Positions 1 through 11,692 of a stretch of 60,000 nt of DNA are shown here, in pieces. The notes under the pieces were generated by a model. That model was given only the letters and a program-made list of their open reading frames with translations. It did no database searches and was not told the DNA's origin. Position 1 is the first letter of the stretch. Each line of letters opens with the position of its first letter. The translations under genes were made by a program, and so were the position numbers. Source of the stretch: Branchiostoma floridae (Eukaryota > Chordata > Leptocardii > Amphioxiformes > Branchiostomatidae); assembly GCF_000003815.2 (NCBI RefSeq), contig NC_049992.1, forward strand, positions 3,273,703-3,333,702. The letters run 5' to 3'.

Positions 1-3000
1 TTGGACCACCAGGACCTCAGGTTCCCCTCCTTGTCGTAGTTTCCTCCTGTAAAATCATTCAGTGGATATTGGACTTTTCCTATTAAAGAACCATTGACTG
101 GGAAGGGGTAAGGTAATAGACAGCGGAGACACAGATGTATCCGGTGGATTTAAGAAGCAGTCTGGATAAGGAAGTCAACGCCAGTGATGAACCGGGACGA
201 TGGGGGATACGTATACAGATACATACATGACATCGAAACATCAGCAGGTGAGATTAGGCATAGTTGGTAGGTAGGATACAACACATTGCGTGTTTACACT
301 ACAGGTTTATTTCTGGCAAACACAATACTCACCCCAATCGTCAAATCCATGTGTCAGCTCATGCGCGATCACACCTCCGATTCCGCCAAAGTTCATCGAC
401 CTTAACAGAACACAGATTTAGGATATTGTAGATTTCTTTTGCACACCAGAATGCCTCTTACCTGCTGACATGCCGATGTCTGTCAGACATCTTCCGTCAG
501 CAGGTAAGAGGCATTCTGGCGTGCAAAAGAAGCATCCAGCATCCTATGTTCTAACAACCTGATTTACAAATTATTTTCGGAAGAACACAGTTTTGTTCAC
601 AATGACTGCCACAGAAACGATGATGGAGGAACTCGCTAACGTTATATAGGTTCTAAGCTAGGACAACTGTACACATTCATATTGGGCGGGACCATATGGA
701 TGTTACTTTTAATTAGTAGTTCAAAAACGATCATCATCATATCGTTCCGTGCCAGTCAAAAACGATGATCTTGATACTCACATGGGAAACTTCGAATCGT
801 AGAATGATCTCTGAAGAATACCGGCAGGGAAAACTAAGGTAGAAACAACATGTATTCAGTCGTGAAAGATTGCTCAAATCTGTCCTAATCATCAAAATCC
901 GATTCAGTGTTCATATATACGATGCTGTTGTTTGGACTCACCCATTTCGTTGGTGTTTGGCCAGTAGTAGGCATTTACCAGATGAGGTGGCATCGTCCAG
1001 CTACGGATTGCAGGATAGAGTAAATCATGAAAATGTTGTGTGGCCATGGTACGGTGTGTACGAGTTACTTTATGACAACAAGATATGAATGAAAGGAGTC
1101 TTGTATAATGACAAACTTTCGTCCAACACAAAGGTATACACGGACAATTGTCGCCTTCTTCAGGATCAATACTGATGACCAATCACTTCAGAACGTCCAT
1201 GATAATGAAATGGGTATTTTTCTATTACAAAATCTAAGCATCATTGTTGGATAATAATTTCCTTCTTGGTCATTGTTAAGTCCATACACCAATTGGGTAC
1301 TGGTAAGAGCAAAATCACGCTTTTTCTATTTCTTCATAACACCAATTTGAAGAGTAAGTTTATACAAAACTAGCATTAGTAGGAAAAGCACGTAATTCGG
1401 ACTGTTACCCACAGTGTTCTGTCCACCGGCCTCTCCAGCTTTGCCAGCATCTGCCGCACCTGATGCCGCATCCCGCTCACTCGGTTCTGGAAGAAGCTGT
1501 CTCTGCCGACACGCAGCTGAGGAAGATTGGAAGATTTTTATAAAAAAATGTGTCAAAATCTCAAATCTCTATCAATATTTATACACCAAATTACATTTAT
1601 CCCCACTTTGAAAACTGTGAGTTTGATCTCTTGTGCAGCAATCCCATGTATATTTACATGTAGATGTACAGGAAGTTAATTTTATTACAGTGGAGATCTC
1701 TGTCGACGCATTGGTAAGGTGGTGGATGCTAATGACATCAGTCCATACTCGTGAGAAGAAAAGAAGAAAAAAAATTCTATACTCACTTCAACTCACCTAG
1801 TCTTCCTCTAGAGGGTCGGTGAATATGGTCGCTTATTATTAGAGTATATATCATGGTTGCCTCACTTCTATATTATCGTAAAAATACCTCGGTGAACTTT
1901 TCGTCCAACAGTGTGTCGTTCAGGATGTAGTCGGGATAACCTATCTTCTCCACCATGTGGTTCGACTACCAAAAAACATAGATAAAGAGTACTAGTAATT
2001 AAGTACAAAAGTTTAAAACTTAACAATTTGAAATAGATTTACAAATGATTTCATATTTGTATAGGTACGATGTATCAAATGATGGTGGACAGAAAGGTTG
2101 CAATTAGATGTCTCAAGGCTCAGAAGGTTGACCCTGGCAAGGGAAAGACGAGCCTGGAAACAACTCTCTATCTTTCTGGCTACCTTGTCCCCCAAACGAC
2201 CTGGAGGTCAAGGGACTAGGTAGGTACTAAGGTAGGTAGGCAGGCTTAGGTTCCCAGAATGTTGGCTCAGGTTCCCGGAACTCTGGCTCAAGTTCCTAGA
2301 ACTCTGGATCAAGTTCCCAGAATTCTGGCAGAGGTTCCCAAGCGTATGGCTTAGATTCCCAGAATTCCTCAGAATTCTGGCTCAGGTCCCAGAAATCTGG
2401 ACACTTGACTTTGTCGCTGGAGACAAATGATTGCAACCCACATTTAACTTGATGACCTGGATTTCATGTCCTACCTTCTCGACGGCAGACGCCTTGGTCT
2501 GTTCATCCATCCAATCTATTTTCTCCAAGTTAAAGACGAAAGCTTTTTTGATGTCGACGGCAATCTCTTTCACCTAGGAAAGGAACGCCATCAATGGGCT
2601 GAAGCAGTATCATTCAGATTAGTTTGCTGAGTAATATTATCAAGAGAGGTTTTAGCACCGGGTCCACTACGTTATGTACACCGTTGCCATGTAGTCCAAG
2701 ATCTTCCATTGAAGGTAAGACAAGCAACCTATCTATAGCTCCGCGCAGTTGCAATATGTAAAATATCCCGTTTTGTAATAATAACTTTACTGCAAATTCA
2801 TGTCCGTTGGCTAATTTGCAAGCTTATGTATACATACGAATACAATAATGATAAAGTAATCATAAGGTATATAATACAGTAATGATACAAATGTAAAGCG
2901 AAATAAAAAGAGTCATCAAGTGCTACTGCTTATCTAAAACTTTTCAAGTCTAATTAAAGTCACAAACAAACAACAAACAAAATAGTTAATATCTGGTTTG

Positions 3001-6000
3001 ATTTTTTTCTGTGTACAGTGGAGGATGAAATTCCCGACATTTTGTGATATATACTGGCCCATGGGTGGTGTTAGCAGAGATGGTGTTTTCGTAGCTCGGT
3101 ACGATGTATAAAAAATGTATTTCTAGAAAACAGACTTTACTTAAGGTGTGTGATCTAGATTTACTTACCTTTTCCTTGCTCTCCTTGGAGAAGGAGTCTC
3201 TGACGAACATGCCCCCCAGCGCCATGCCCATGTGCTCATCCACCGCCTGTAGACACAACCGCCACTCCTCCGTCACACCTGCCGTACCCTCAGCTACCTA
3301 CAGGAGTAAACAGTTTAAAGGCTATTTCATTGCTGTATATTGTACAATCTGCTGGGGCCGTCTTACACGTGACATGCAGTTCTTGTCCTGTGGGACTTAG
3401 TGCGCCAGTAGACGAGAGGGTGGAGAAGGAAGTGCACACCCCTCCTTCACCTTAAAAAGTCACGTGCAGACCAGGCAGACGGGTCACCTAACCCACCTAG
3501 CTGCCTACCATTTTCTTCCGAGACAGATGGATGCCAACCAACCACTGTCTGTATAATCAACAATAAAGTGACACTCGTTTTCTTTCTTATTTAAGTTTCA
3601 AAAGCAATGAACGTTTATTGAGTCAGAACTGCGAAGCTCATAAAGTTGGTTTGTAAAAAGTTGGATGTATCGTGCTGAATATTACAAAAAGCTTTTTGGC
3701 CATCCATTTATTTTAGTATTCATCTCTTACTTTTTGTTAATTGCCTTATTTGTTTGATTTGATTTGATTGAGGACAGGTGGTGCATATCTAGACAGAGTG
3801 AATGGTAAGAATGACTTTATTGCTGTAATATATGTGCTGTAATAACTCTAAGGTTTGTAATGAAATGAAACACGGGCGTATGAAGATGGTCGGAACATAA
3901 CTCCTTGTGTTGACTTGGTTTGTATGGTGTGGAATAAACCTTTTCCCTCTCCGGGAAGCTTTTAAGCTATAGCTAACCATTTGTTTTAGTATCCCTTTCT
4001 TAATTTGTGTTAATTGGCTGTAATTTGATTGACCACAGGCGGTGCATACCTGGGTAAGCCTGACTTTCTTGCTGTAATATATGTGAAATAACTCCAGGAT
4101 TTGTAATGATATAAAACACGGACGTATGAACTTCAAAATGGCTGTACGCCAAAACACACAGACCTTGTTAAAGTCTTCCAGAGCCTTCCTGAAGGGCTGG
4201 CTGAGGTCCGTCACGAAACTGGCCGCTACGCGCCACAGGAGGTAGTTATTCAGCGTTCTGAAACAGACGGGGGGAAACATTAACGTATCTGTGTCCAGTG
4301 TTACATTACAGGAATCTAGTGTCCCACTGATTCTAGCATGTAGGATATGTGGTCGATATTTGCACTATAAGGCACAAGGCCAAATGCAGAAACCACCTCT
4401 TACTAGTATCTGATCACTGACAATGTGGTGGTTTTAATTTCGCGGTAGCACCATGCACTGTAGCCTCTTACTGCCATGGAAAAATGTTCGCGGTTGTTTT
4501 AAGTTCGCGGTGAAGTGGCCACAGCGAAACCATTTAATCACCGCGAAAGTTTCTGCATGTACAGTACTAGACCCAAAAGACTTTCCAACCGTTGCATGTT
4601 TTCTCTCTTTCTAGCTTATTTGTATTTACATTGATGATAATAATGATAATAATAATAATAATAATATCGGGTGTATTTTGCAGCCAGTAGGTACCCAAAG
4701 TGTGGGTAATGAGGCTGTTGTAATTTGTTCATTGTATAATTTACTGCTATTGTATGATGTATTGATGTATATATTGATATTTCGTCGTAGGTCTTGTACA
4801 TTGTAATGATTTGTATTATGATGTATGTATCAGTGGTAGCCACTACCAGCCTTTCTGCTGCCCGATTACCAGTTGTCATGTACTGTTTACATTCACAATA
4901 AATGAAATGAAATAAAATGTGCACTGTAGTTTAGCCTGGGTACCATTCTCCGCTGGTCGGGTTTGGGTTGCTTTACCCGGCCCAGTGCTAAGCACCGACC
5001 TGCTTCTGTCAGCCTGTCTGATTCGCTGCCCTTTGAGATTAGGCCGCCAGAGCTTGTAGCCGGCCTTTGGAGTTTACGCCGCCAGCGTAGGGGCGCGACG
5101 AAATTAACCTAACCCCGTAAGAACTCCCCCGGCCTGTAGCAATTAACTGCACGGGCGGCCACCCCTACACCGCCGAAGAGCAACTCGAGCGCCTCGATGG
5201 TATGGTACCCAGGCTAACTGTAGTTAGGTTCAATGTCAGACAAAATCCCTTCAACCCATTTCGTTCGCCTCGAGTTCTCGGAACTGCGATTGCGTGCCGG
5301 CCGTTTTGTTGATGAAAGGCGGGAATTACACTTTTGACCCCCGGTCTTACATTTCCAGAACCGTTGCCAAGCCTGAGGCGAAAATAGTTTGGCATGCTTC
5401 CCTTCTTCGTAGGGATAGAAAAACAGCATATCAGTTGCACCTTCTTTGTCGCTTAACCCCAGTATATCACTGAAAGTGTCTCTCGACTTTTGTTACAGCT
5501 TGGAGTCCATATTTCTTTCTTTCTTTCCATTTTTCTTTCTTTCCTTCCTTCCTTCTTTCTTTCTGTCTTTCTTTTTCCTTTTCTTTCGTTATTTCATTAT
5601 TTATTTATTTCCTTCTTTCTTTACTTTATGCCTTCCTTTCTTCTTTCTCTTCTTTGTCTTTCTTTTCCTTCCTTCGTCTCTCCCTCCCTTCCTTAGCTTC
5701 CTTCCATCCTCTTAATCTCCAAGCAGATCCTATGGTAGCATAAGATATCATCAAAAGCTGACAGAGGAATTAAGTCGGCTTATAAGTGTGTTTCGCTACC
5801 GGGGACACTTCTTGGATGACTACACTCCTTGGCCAGTTTGGTACTATCTTATGCCATCGTAGGATCTGCTTGGATATTACCCTCTTTCCTCTCTTCCTTC
5901 AGAGTTACTGTTAAGTGTGTTGTACCCACCTTGCAGGTGTGTCAGAGATGAGTTGTGATATGTGCCGCAGGTAGTCCGTGTTGTACTCACCTTGCAGGTG

Positions 6001-9000
6001 TGTCTGAGATGAGCTGTGATATGTGCCGCAGGTAGTCCGTAGCGTACAGCACGACCCGTGCAGACGGCAGGTCCGGTACCATGGCGTGGAAAAACGACTC
6101 CCAGTCAATCTGAAAGGCACTGATATATCAATATGCTTGTAATGAATTCAATTCAATACATGGTTCATTGATATACAAAACAAAAGATACTATCGATTGG
6201 TGAAGGTGACTTCCTAACAATGAAGTCACTCACTCACTCACTCACTCACTCACTCACTCACTCACTCACTCACTCACTCACACACTCACTCACACACTCA
6301 CTCACTCACTCACTTATTTACTAAATCATATAAGGATATACAGATAGTTGTAACCACGATAACCAGACTAAAGACGTGGCTGAAACAGAGATGGTGCCTC
6401 ACCATGGGTGCGATGGTTTTCAGCTCGTGGATCCGGACATTGTTGTACAGCGCGTTCACATTGGTTCGTTCGGATTCGGGAACTGTCAGCTTTTGGGCAA
6501 GATAAGATATACTTTTAGCAAATGAAATGTCACTTTACACAGTTTAAAACTACCCAGTCCATTTTGAGAAAAAAACTATCAGTATGAGAGGCAATTCCGA
6601 CAAAAATTCAATGTACATACTTTCTATCATTTTCATTCCCATGTTTAACAGCGACATCAAGTTACGAGAGTGGGAGTCAATCTACCAGTCCTATTTTGTC
6701 GTTATTATTTGCTTACCTCTGCCAGTTTCGTCTCGAAGTTGACCACATCTTGAGCGGAGTCCTGGGCTGAGTCCGGGTCTGCCCCCAACAGCTGCACCAC
6801 CCGGGCTATCAGCTTCCTGTACGCATCGACAACCTGTGTGGCGACAGGTGTTACAATTGTATGTTTTGATCATCATTATGTTTTGATAATGTCATTTTAT
6901 GCTATTATTGTGCATATTATGGTATTGTGTTATTGTATATCATGTTGTGCCATGTATGTATTTTATGTACGGGAGGGCAGCCTTCACCTGTTTTGGACCT
7001 GTTTTGCCCTCCCCTTCACTCTGTGAAATAAAGAAATTAACGTGCCCGAGAGCAGTGATTCAAAACATATTTGTGTAGTTAGTTGGTAATGGTAAATTGT
7101 AGATCTTCAATTTCTGGAGTCGACTTGTATACGACCTGTGTCTGTACATGTGTGTACCACATCAATAACGATTATATTCGGAACAAATGAATTGACTCAT
7201 GGAATCAAAGCCTCATAGACCGTCTGCTTTTTTTAAATATTCTCATTGATTTTGGTGTCATAATGCTGACGGTAATTGAACGACACAAAGCACTGTAACT
7301 TTCATATGGTAGACTGTTAACTACTAAATACTCGTAGATAAGCAGAACACATCATCCTAACACTGTACTGACCAATCTATAGAATAAGAAAAATCCTTAT
7401 ACAATCAGGTGGGGCTAACGTGATAGCAATTATCTTTTCTAATACCAAGTTTCGCAAGCAAAAATTATCTAGTTGAATTGACACAAAGAACAATGACATT
7501 CAACGAACCGGAGCAGCAAACTTAAGGCTGTACATGTAGTCGTCCCACTGTCGATTACACTTTGAAATAGGCCCCCGTTCACCAAGTCTCTTTCGGTTCC
7601 CTCCCGGCTAATTTGATCATGTACGTTTGCGTTTGCGTGCCCAGTATTTGCTCACTGCCCTAGAATAGATCATCACAACCCCAGAATAGCTTGAGGATAA
7701 GAAAATAAAGACGCCTCCAACCTTGAGCGACTCCTTGCTGATGTAGTAGCTCCTGTCGGGTAACCCCAGCCCTCCCTGGTCAATCTGAAACGGAGTACGT
7801 CATGAGTACTACAACAAAACACAACACAGCACCTGCCATACTGCCATAGTTAGGTGTGACAGGTCGTTCGGTGTAATATAACCAGCTGCTGCCGCACCGC
7901 GTGCCTGCGAAGCTGGTGTGTTACGCCGAAGGGCGGTTATACCGGCTATATAAGTACAGATACTATTCTCTTTACGGTCGCTTGATTTTCTTCACTTGTG
8001 TTAGCTTACTTAGTTGCTAACGAGTATGGGTAGATCCGTAATGTAGTGTGCCCGCTACATTTCGCAGTTCACAGTGTACCAGCCCTAGCAACCTAAAATC
8101 TAGCTGTCAGGGGCCCCCGGGCATTTTCCATCACAAATCTTTGAGAGGCAACTATATTTGACCCATATCAACCCAATACAATTGTAGTGGAACAAGGGAC
8201 CTTGATAGAAGTGTTACTAACGTATAGCTTAGTTATACTATAATCGTCAATTTTGATTCATTGAGAATCCACTTAAAAAATCTTAAAGAAGAATGTACCC
8301 ACCCTGAAGACGTACTTGGATGAATCCTTATCGTCGAAGTTGACCCATAAGAAGAAGAGCGCGTCCACCTTCAGATCCAGGTGTAACTTGGTGAAGGTGT
8401 CGTTAAAGTCCCAGGTAGCCTCGCTCCAGTTCCCTACGGCTGCCCAGCCTCCTAACTGGTCCATCAGCTCCAGAAGAGGCCGCCCCGAAGCCTGTTCTCT
8501 AGCCTCCTTCTCCATACACGACTGGAAATAGTCCTTGGCCTTCCGCTCGTACGATTCTGTCGAGTTTCTTAAAGTCGGCGTTTCGAGGAGCCTCCTCAAG
8601 ATCTTCTCGTTGGTTTCCCACATCTTGGAGTCGACCCCCCACTGCTTCTGCTCCGGAGGGATGGGGTTGTCCTGGAGCCAGCCTCCGCAGGAGAACTGGA
8701 AGAAGTCGTGGCAGGGATCGGCTGTAGGGTCCATGCTGGCCAGTAGTAGTGCCGCTGAGGTGATACAGTCGGCGGTGAGGCAAACGTGTCCGTCAGAAGC
8801 GCTTTCTATCTCGTGGACTCCGCCTCTTGTCGCTAACATCACGCCGAAAATCACGCAGACCGCCAGAGACATGAACAAGCAGACCAGCACGGCGGCTTCC
8901 CGGGGACGGAGCGCGCGTGGCATGGCGGGGTCCGGGTGATTTACTATCACAGCCACTTCCTTCGCCTGTCGCGAGCCCTCCGTGTGCGGGTCTGCGTGAT

Positions 9001-9025
9001 TCACGTGGTTCGCAGAGGAGGCCAT
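1..9025 (-). CDS. M13 family zinc metallopeptidase (neprilysin/ECE-like), 3' end off the window
   Basis: Type II membrane endopeptidase expected to cleave peptides outside the cell. Exons in coding order: 8303-9025, 7722-7784, 6717-6833, 6403-6489, 5991-6109, 4164-4257, 3169-3297, 2475-2573, 1888-1965, 1413-1516, 942-1000, 782-833, 333-400, 1-46 (partial). All junctions have GT/AG and join in frame for about 612 codons; family members are usually about 750, so the C-terminal part lies beyond the left edge. Visible marks: short cytoplasmic tail, one membrane segment (about residues 44-65), the M13_N start [12 protein letters not shown], substrate motif VNAYY (about 546-550), FPAGIL, and zinc motif HELTH (about 588-592) followed by GFDDW. 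The start is ATG at 9025 in a good Kozak context; the reading frame stays open upstream to a GTG at 9058, which I do not use. NAYY favours the ECE branch, but the subfamily is not settled. The third zinc ligand lies outside the window. Confidence 0.93.
333..400 (-). CDS. M13 peptidase exon 13: catalytic zinc motif
   Basis: Encodes [17 protein letters not shown] then GFDDW. The two histidines and the glutamate of HExxH are present, so the catalytic centre is intact as far as visible. The next exon (1-46) continues [15 protein letters not shown], matching the family's post-motif segment, and is cut by the window edge. Confidence 0.93.
434..531. repeat. Short palindromic element in M13 intron 12
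   Basis: 36-bp arms at 434-469 and 496-531 are inverted copies (TTCTTTTGCACACC ... GCGTGCAAAAGAA) with one mismatch around a 26-bp loop. It lies about 30 bp from the zinc-motif exon on its acceptor side, so a hairpin in pre-mRNA is possible. Probably a solo MITE remnant. Confidence 0.8.
782..1000 (-). CDS. M13 peptidase exons 11-12: substrate-binding NAYY and FPAGIL region
   Basis: Exon 11 is 942-1000 and exon 12 is 782-833. Exon 10 ends at a GTGGGT donor (1412-1407) in phase 2, so the join reads [20 protein letters not shown]. Exon 11 ends in phase 1 and exon 12 begins TTTTCCC, giving [15 protein letters not shown]. NAxY binds the substrate backbone in neprilysin/ECE. After FPAGILQ the usual A/P-P-F is R-S-F here. 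Confidence 0.9.
2225..2400. repeat. Degenerate minisatellite, period about 24 bp
   Basis: About seven imperfect units of the form GGTTCCCAGAATTCTGGCTCA in the intron downstream of M13 exon 8 (2475-2573). The units do not obviously derive from an exon. Confidence 0.8.
3765..4140. repeat. Imperfect direct duplication in M13 intron 6
   Basis: 3770-3890 and 4025-4135 share the order tgcatacctgggt/tgcatatctagac, gactttattgctgtaatata, aactctaaggtttgtaatga and aaacacgggcgtatgaa. The second copy abuts exon 6 (4164-4257). The long open frame over 3789-4280 on the minus strand results from this plus the exon. Confidence 0.65.
4300..4930. repeat. Repeat-rich M13 intron 5 stretch
   Basis: No exon seen. 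4430-4560 has the look of a dispersed repeat (tttaatttcgcggtagcacc ... accgcgaaagtttc, inverted GCGGT/ACCGC blocks). 4632-4662 is an ATA/ATG microsatellite. 4880-4920 resembles the AAATGAAATGAAATAAAATG tail of a retroposed element. Confidence 0.5.
4931..5217. mobile_element. MITE with TTAGCCTGGGTACCAT termini
   Basis: Ends are inverted: TTAGCCTGGGTACCAT at 4931 and ATGGTACCCAGGCTAA finishing at 5217. About 287 bp, GC-rich, no coding capacity. Lies inside M13 intron 5. Confidence 0.8.
5511..5712. repeat. Polypyrimidine CTTT/CTTC tract
   Basis: About 200 bp of TTTC/TTCC repeats. The apparent phenylalanine/serine open frames here are artefacts. It lies between two MITEs in M13 intron 5. Confidence 0.92.
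5713..5880. mobile_element. MITE, TAATCTCCAAGCAGATCCTA family, copy 1
   Basis: Inverted termini of about 40 bp (CTCCAAGCAGATCCTA, GCATAAGATA) enclose about 90 bp. A second full copy lies at 12252-12421. The solo end CTCCAAGCAGAGGT also appears near 15530 and 59370. Confidence 0.87.
5922..6043 (-). repeat. Exon-boundary duplication at M13 exon 5
   Basis: The last about 48 bp of exon 5 plus its donor flank are copied once into the following intron, period 61 bp. Real copy 5983-6043 with donor GTGAGT; decoy 5922-5982 with donor GTGGGT. Key codons: [16 protein letters not shown]. Same arrangement as the donor-side arrays of SLC12A9. Confidence 0.9.
6228..6312. repeat. (CACT)n microsatellite
   Basis: About 20 CACT/CTCA units with a few CACA interruptions, in M13 intron 4. 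Confidence 0.95.
7820..8270. other. M13 intron 1, repeat-like, no gene
   Basis: 7860-7960 has inverted short blocks (GGTGTAATATAACCAGC ... GGCGGTTATACCGGCTATA) like a MITE; a related fragment lies near 45530-45560 (ATAGCCGGTATAACC). The remainder shows nothing I recognise. Confidence 0.45.
8303..9025 (-). CDS. M13 peptidase exon 1: tail, signal anchor, start of M13_N domain
   Basis: 241 codons ending in phase 0 at a GTGGGT donor. The first about 43 residues are polar and cytoplasmic; about 44-65 are hydrophobic ([19 protein letters not shown]) and act as signal anchor. Cysteines in CLTADC and in [12 protein letters not shown] match the conserved disulphide-forming start of M13 ectodomains, followed by [20 protein letters not shown], the usual N-terminal block. 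Such a long first coding exon contrasts with the other exons of 52-129 bp. Confidence 0.93.
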
Positions 9026-9059
9026 GGTTTGTGGCGATTTGATTGAGTCGTCTGACACT

Positions 9060-9372
9060 GGCTGACAATGGTCTTTGCCAACAAGATTGATGAGTTAGCG
9101 CCGATCGCGGTTGTGTAAACGGTTTCCTTTGACTCCGGGGAGACAGTTGGTCCAGACACGGGGAGAGGAGGAGAATGGACGCCTGGGCACAGTCAGGATG
9201 GTCTCAATCATGACCTTGAAGATCCTGTATTCAAAATGTCGGAGTTTTAGGTCAAGATAAAGGCATTAGAATGAAAGCATTTCAGACTGAAGGAAAATTA
9301 ATTAAGTGCGTTATTTCCTGTCAACAGCTTAGTAAGATAAAGCCTCTATTGTGAGAAGAAAATCTTAATCTA
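9060..9372. promoter_or_regulatory. Upstream flank of the M13 gene, promoter not located
   Basis: Sequence just upstream of the M13 start codon, where the promoter/5' UTR should begin. I see no clear TATA box or initiator. A further 5' non-coding exon cannot be excluded. Confidence 0.3.
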
Positions 9373-9901
9373 TAAGGCCACAGCAAGTAAATTTTATGGA
9401 TGACATCGGCGCGCGCATTAATTTTCGCCTGATTTCAGAAAAAAAACAAGATTTTTTTTCTTCTGCAGGGGTGGTCAACATGGCGATAAAGTACCAAAAT
9501 GAGCAAATATATTGTGTTGTAGCCTAATAATTACTTGTAGAAGTGACACTTGCGAGGTACCCAGGACTGTAGTTGTAGAAATGAAACTTATTGGATAGTT
9601 GTAAAAGTGACACCAACATGGAAGCTACGAGTGTGGTTACCAACTTTGTTGGTGATGCCAGTCTACCACACTAGTGTCACTTTTACCATATCAGTACATG
9701 TCTTAAATAAATGAATGAATGCCTTGTTGGCTGTGATACCATGTTTTGTCCCTTTGATTATTTTTACAACAGTCATCACAACTTTATGGTGCCTATTTTT
9801 GAAAATGTTTTTTCTACCGATCTTGTTTTTTTTCGCCCTATCGCACTATTTTTGCAGTCTGCACAGGATGTCATCCATAAAATGTACTTGCTGTGGCCTA
9901 A
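9373..9901. mobile_element. MITE with AAGGCCACAGCAAGTA termini
   Basis: Left end AAGGCCACAGCAAGTA and right end TACTTGCTGTGGCCT are inverted; the homology runs on (ATGGATGACATC / GATGTCATCCAT). About 530 bp, not coding. A nested inverted pair GTAAAAGTGACAC / GTGTCACTTTTAC sits at about 9601-9690. A related end occurs near 26935. Confidence 0.85.
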
Positions 9902-10420
9902 GTGCAGTTGCAATTCAGACTGGCTGCCAACATCTTCGACAATTTAACACTGTTTGCCAACATCTGAGGCAGTTCAAAGCTGCCTTAAGACACAAACCAC
10001 ATGTAGCACCTTGACCTCTGACCTCCACTCCATCTTTGACGTTTTTGGTTTGACCTTGGAACGTTTAGGATTGCGAAATCAAAAAGGTTTCATCTGATGA
10101 AATCTCCTTGGTGATATAGACAGGGATTTGAGTTTATGACGCCTCGATTTTCTTGTGATAGACTGTATGTTGTCCACTGGTGTCTTTACTCTGACTGAAT
10201 GTAACTCGATTTGCTTTGTTTTACATGTATGGTGGGCTCCCTTTGAAATCAACTCTCAAAAGTTGTAGGGGCTACCCACCGGTTTTGAGATGAATAAATT
10301 GCATAATCCGAGGAAAAGATGCCCTTTGGGGGTCGCAGGGGCAGTAGGTTATCTGCATAGTGACTTCAATACGACTGTAATTGCCCCATTTGCGGCCAAA
10401 GGACTGTAGTTTTTGAACCA
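9902..10420. other. Intergenic, no gene recognised
   Basis: Plain sequence between a MITE and a SINE. I found no splice-bounded open frame or recognisable motif. Confidence 0.4.
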
Positions 10421-10700
10421 CTCCTACCGGGAAGGACCCCTACTCTTTTCTATAAGTGTGTGGGATCTTTAATGTGGCTCTCCTCAAACACGAAACCTCC
10501 ATTTAGCGTCCTTTCCGAGGGACGGCCCCTAACCAAAGCTAGGTACTCATGTTTACCTGAGTGAAGTGAGGAAAGTCGTGTAGAGTGCCGTTCCCAAGGG
10601 CACAAGATCGGTGACACATCAGCGGTTTCGAACCCGTTACCTCTGGGGTCTGGGCCAAAGACCTTACCGATTGCGTCACACAATCCCACTTATAGGGGTG
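10420..10700 (-). mobile_element. tRNA-derived SINE, reverse orientation
   Basis: Read on the minus strand: a tRNA-like head with B box GGGTTCGAAACC near 10625-10640, then the family body CTTGTGCCCTTGGGAACGGC, TCACTCAGGTAAACATGAG and the 5'-box-distal end near CCCGGTAGGAG. The same body follows the tRNA heads at 33012 and 53998. Confidence 0.8.
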
Positions 10701-10706
10701 GGTACA

Positions 10707-11692
10707 GGTGTGACAGCGATCTCGCCCCCCCGGCGATCTCGCCCCCCCGGGGGGCGAGATCACTAGCGTTTTCGCCCCCCTTTAGCGTTTTCGCCCCCCC
10801 CCCCCCCAAGAGCAGCTGGCTACTACATATTACAGGTGCGCTACCTGGTACTATACTGCACCTGGGGAGTAACGTATATGGTGTTACCTGGTACCTATAT
10901 GGCACATTATTACCGTACCGTAAGATGTCATACCTCTCTTAAAGTCGATACTATATTGTTCGGTGCAAACATGACATTGAAATGAAAAAGACAATTTTTC
11001 CAGCTGAGGTGGCATAAAAACAGTGCTACTGCGAACGTATAAATCAACACCGTCTATGGTACGGAATACGTCAGCTATATGTTTTCAATTTGTCACTGTG
11101 TTTTTTTTCTTGTGCTGGAAACATTTCCAAAGCACTAACAAAAACACACGTGAATAATAGTTTCTCATTATAAACACTATCCACGCGCAAGTTGATATAG
11201 CTGTTGCTAAATGCTACACAAACACAGTTCTTTTGTGGTCACTTCATGGTAGAGACTTCATATTGGAGATGTATAGGTTGCTTGAGGACAGGTGAATACA
11301 ATGAAATACATCTTATGTCAAGACTCGGGAATATGCAATAATGGGAATACAAGGGACCAAACCCTCCTTGTCTGAAACAAGTTCAACTATCTTATTACCA
11401 TGTAATTACGTTAATATTGATACTATGAATGGAGTTATGTATCAAACTCGTGTACTTATATCATTCTGAAACTACATTTTGTGATTTATACCAATCAACT
11501 TCTAAAATGTCATGTAAACCCGTTTTTTTTGGGGGGGGGGGCGAAATCGCTAAAGGGGGGCGAGGTAGGGGGGCGAGATCACTAGCCGGGGAGGGCGAGA
11601 TCGCTAGTGATTTCGCCCCGGGGGGGCGAGATCGCTAGTGATTTCGCCCCCGGGGGGGCGAGATCACGGGGGGGCGAGATCGCTGTCACACC
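10707..11692. mobile_element. GC-rich foldback element with composite inverted ends
   Basis: Begins GGTGTGACAGCGATCTCGCC and ends with the exact inverse GGCGAGATCGCTGTCACACC. Each end is built of repeated blocks, GCGATCTCGCCCC and CTAGCG(T/A)TTTCGCCCC, separated by runs of G or C; the right end (about 11527-11692) has more blocks than the left (about 10707-10807). The interior (about 10810-11520) is A/T-rich and has no coding frame I trust. Confidence 0.82.

Noticed and set aside
5446-5715. Phenylalanine/serine-rich open frames
   Set aside because: Translation of a polypyrimidine tract; no splice signals or conservation.
8793-9068. 91-codon minus-strand frame overlapping M13 exon 1
   Set aside because: Shadow of the peptidase exon in another frame; starts from an upstream non-AUG region.
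9711-10014. Open frames of 78-99 codons on the plus strand
   Set aside because: They lie across the inverted end of a MITE and beyond it; no motif.
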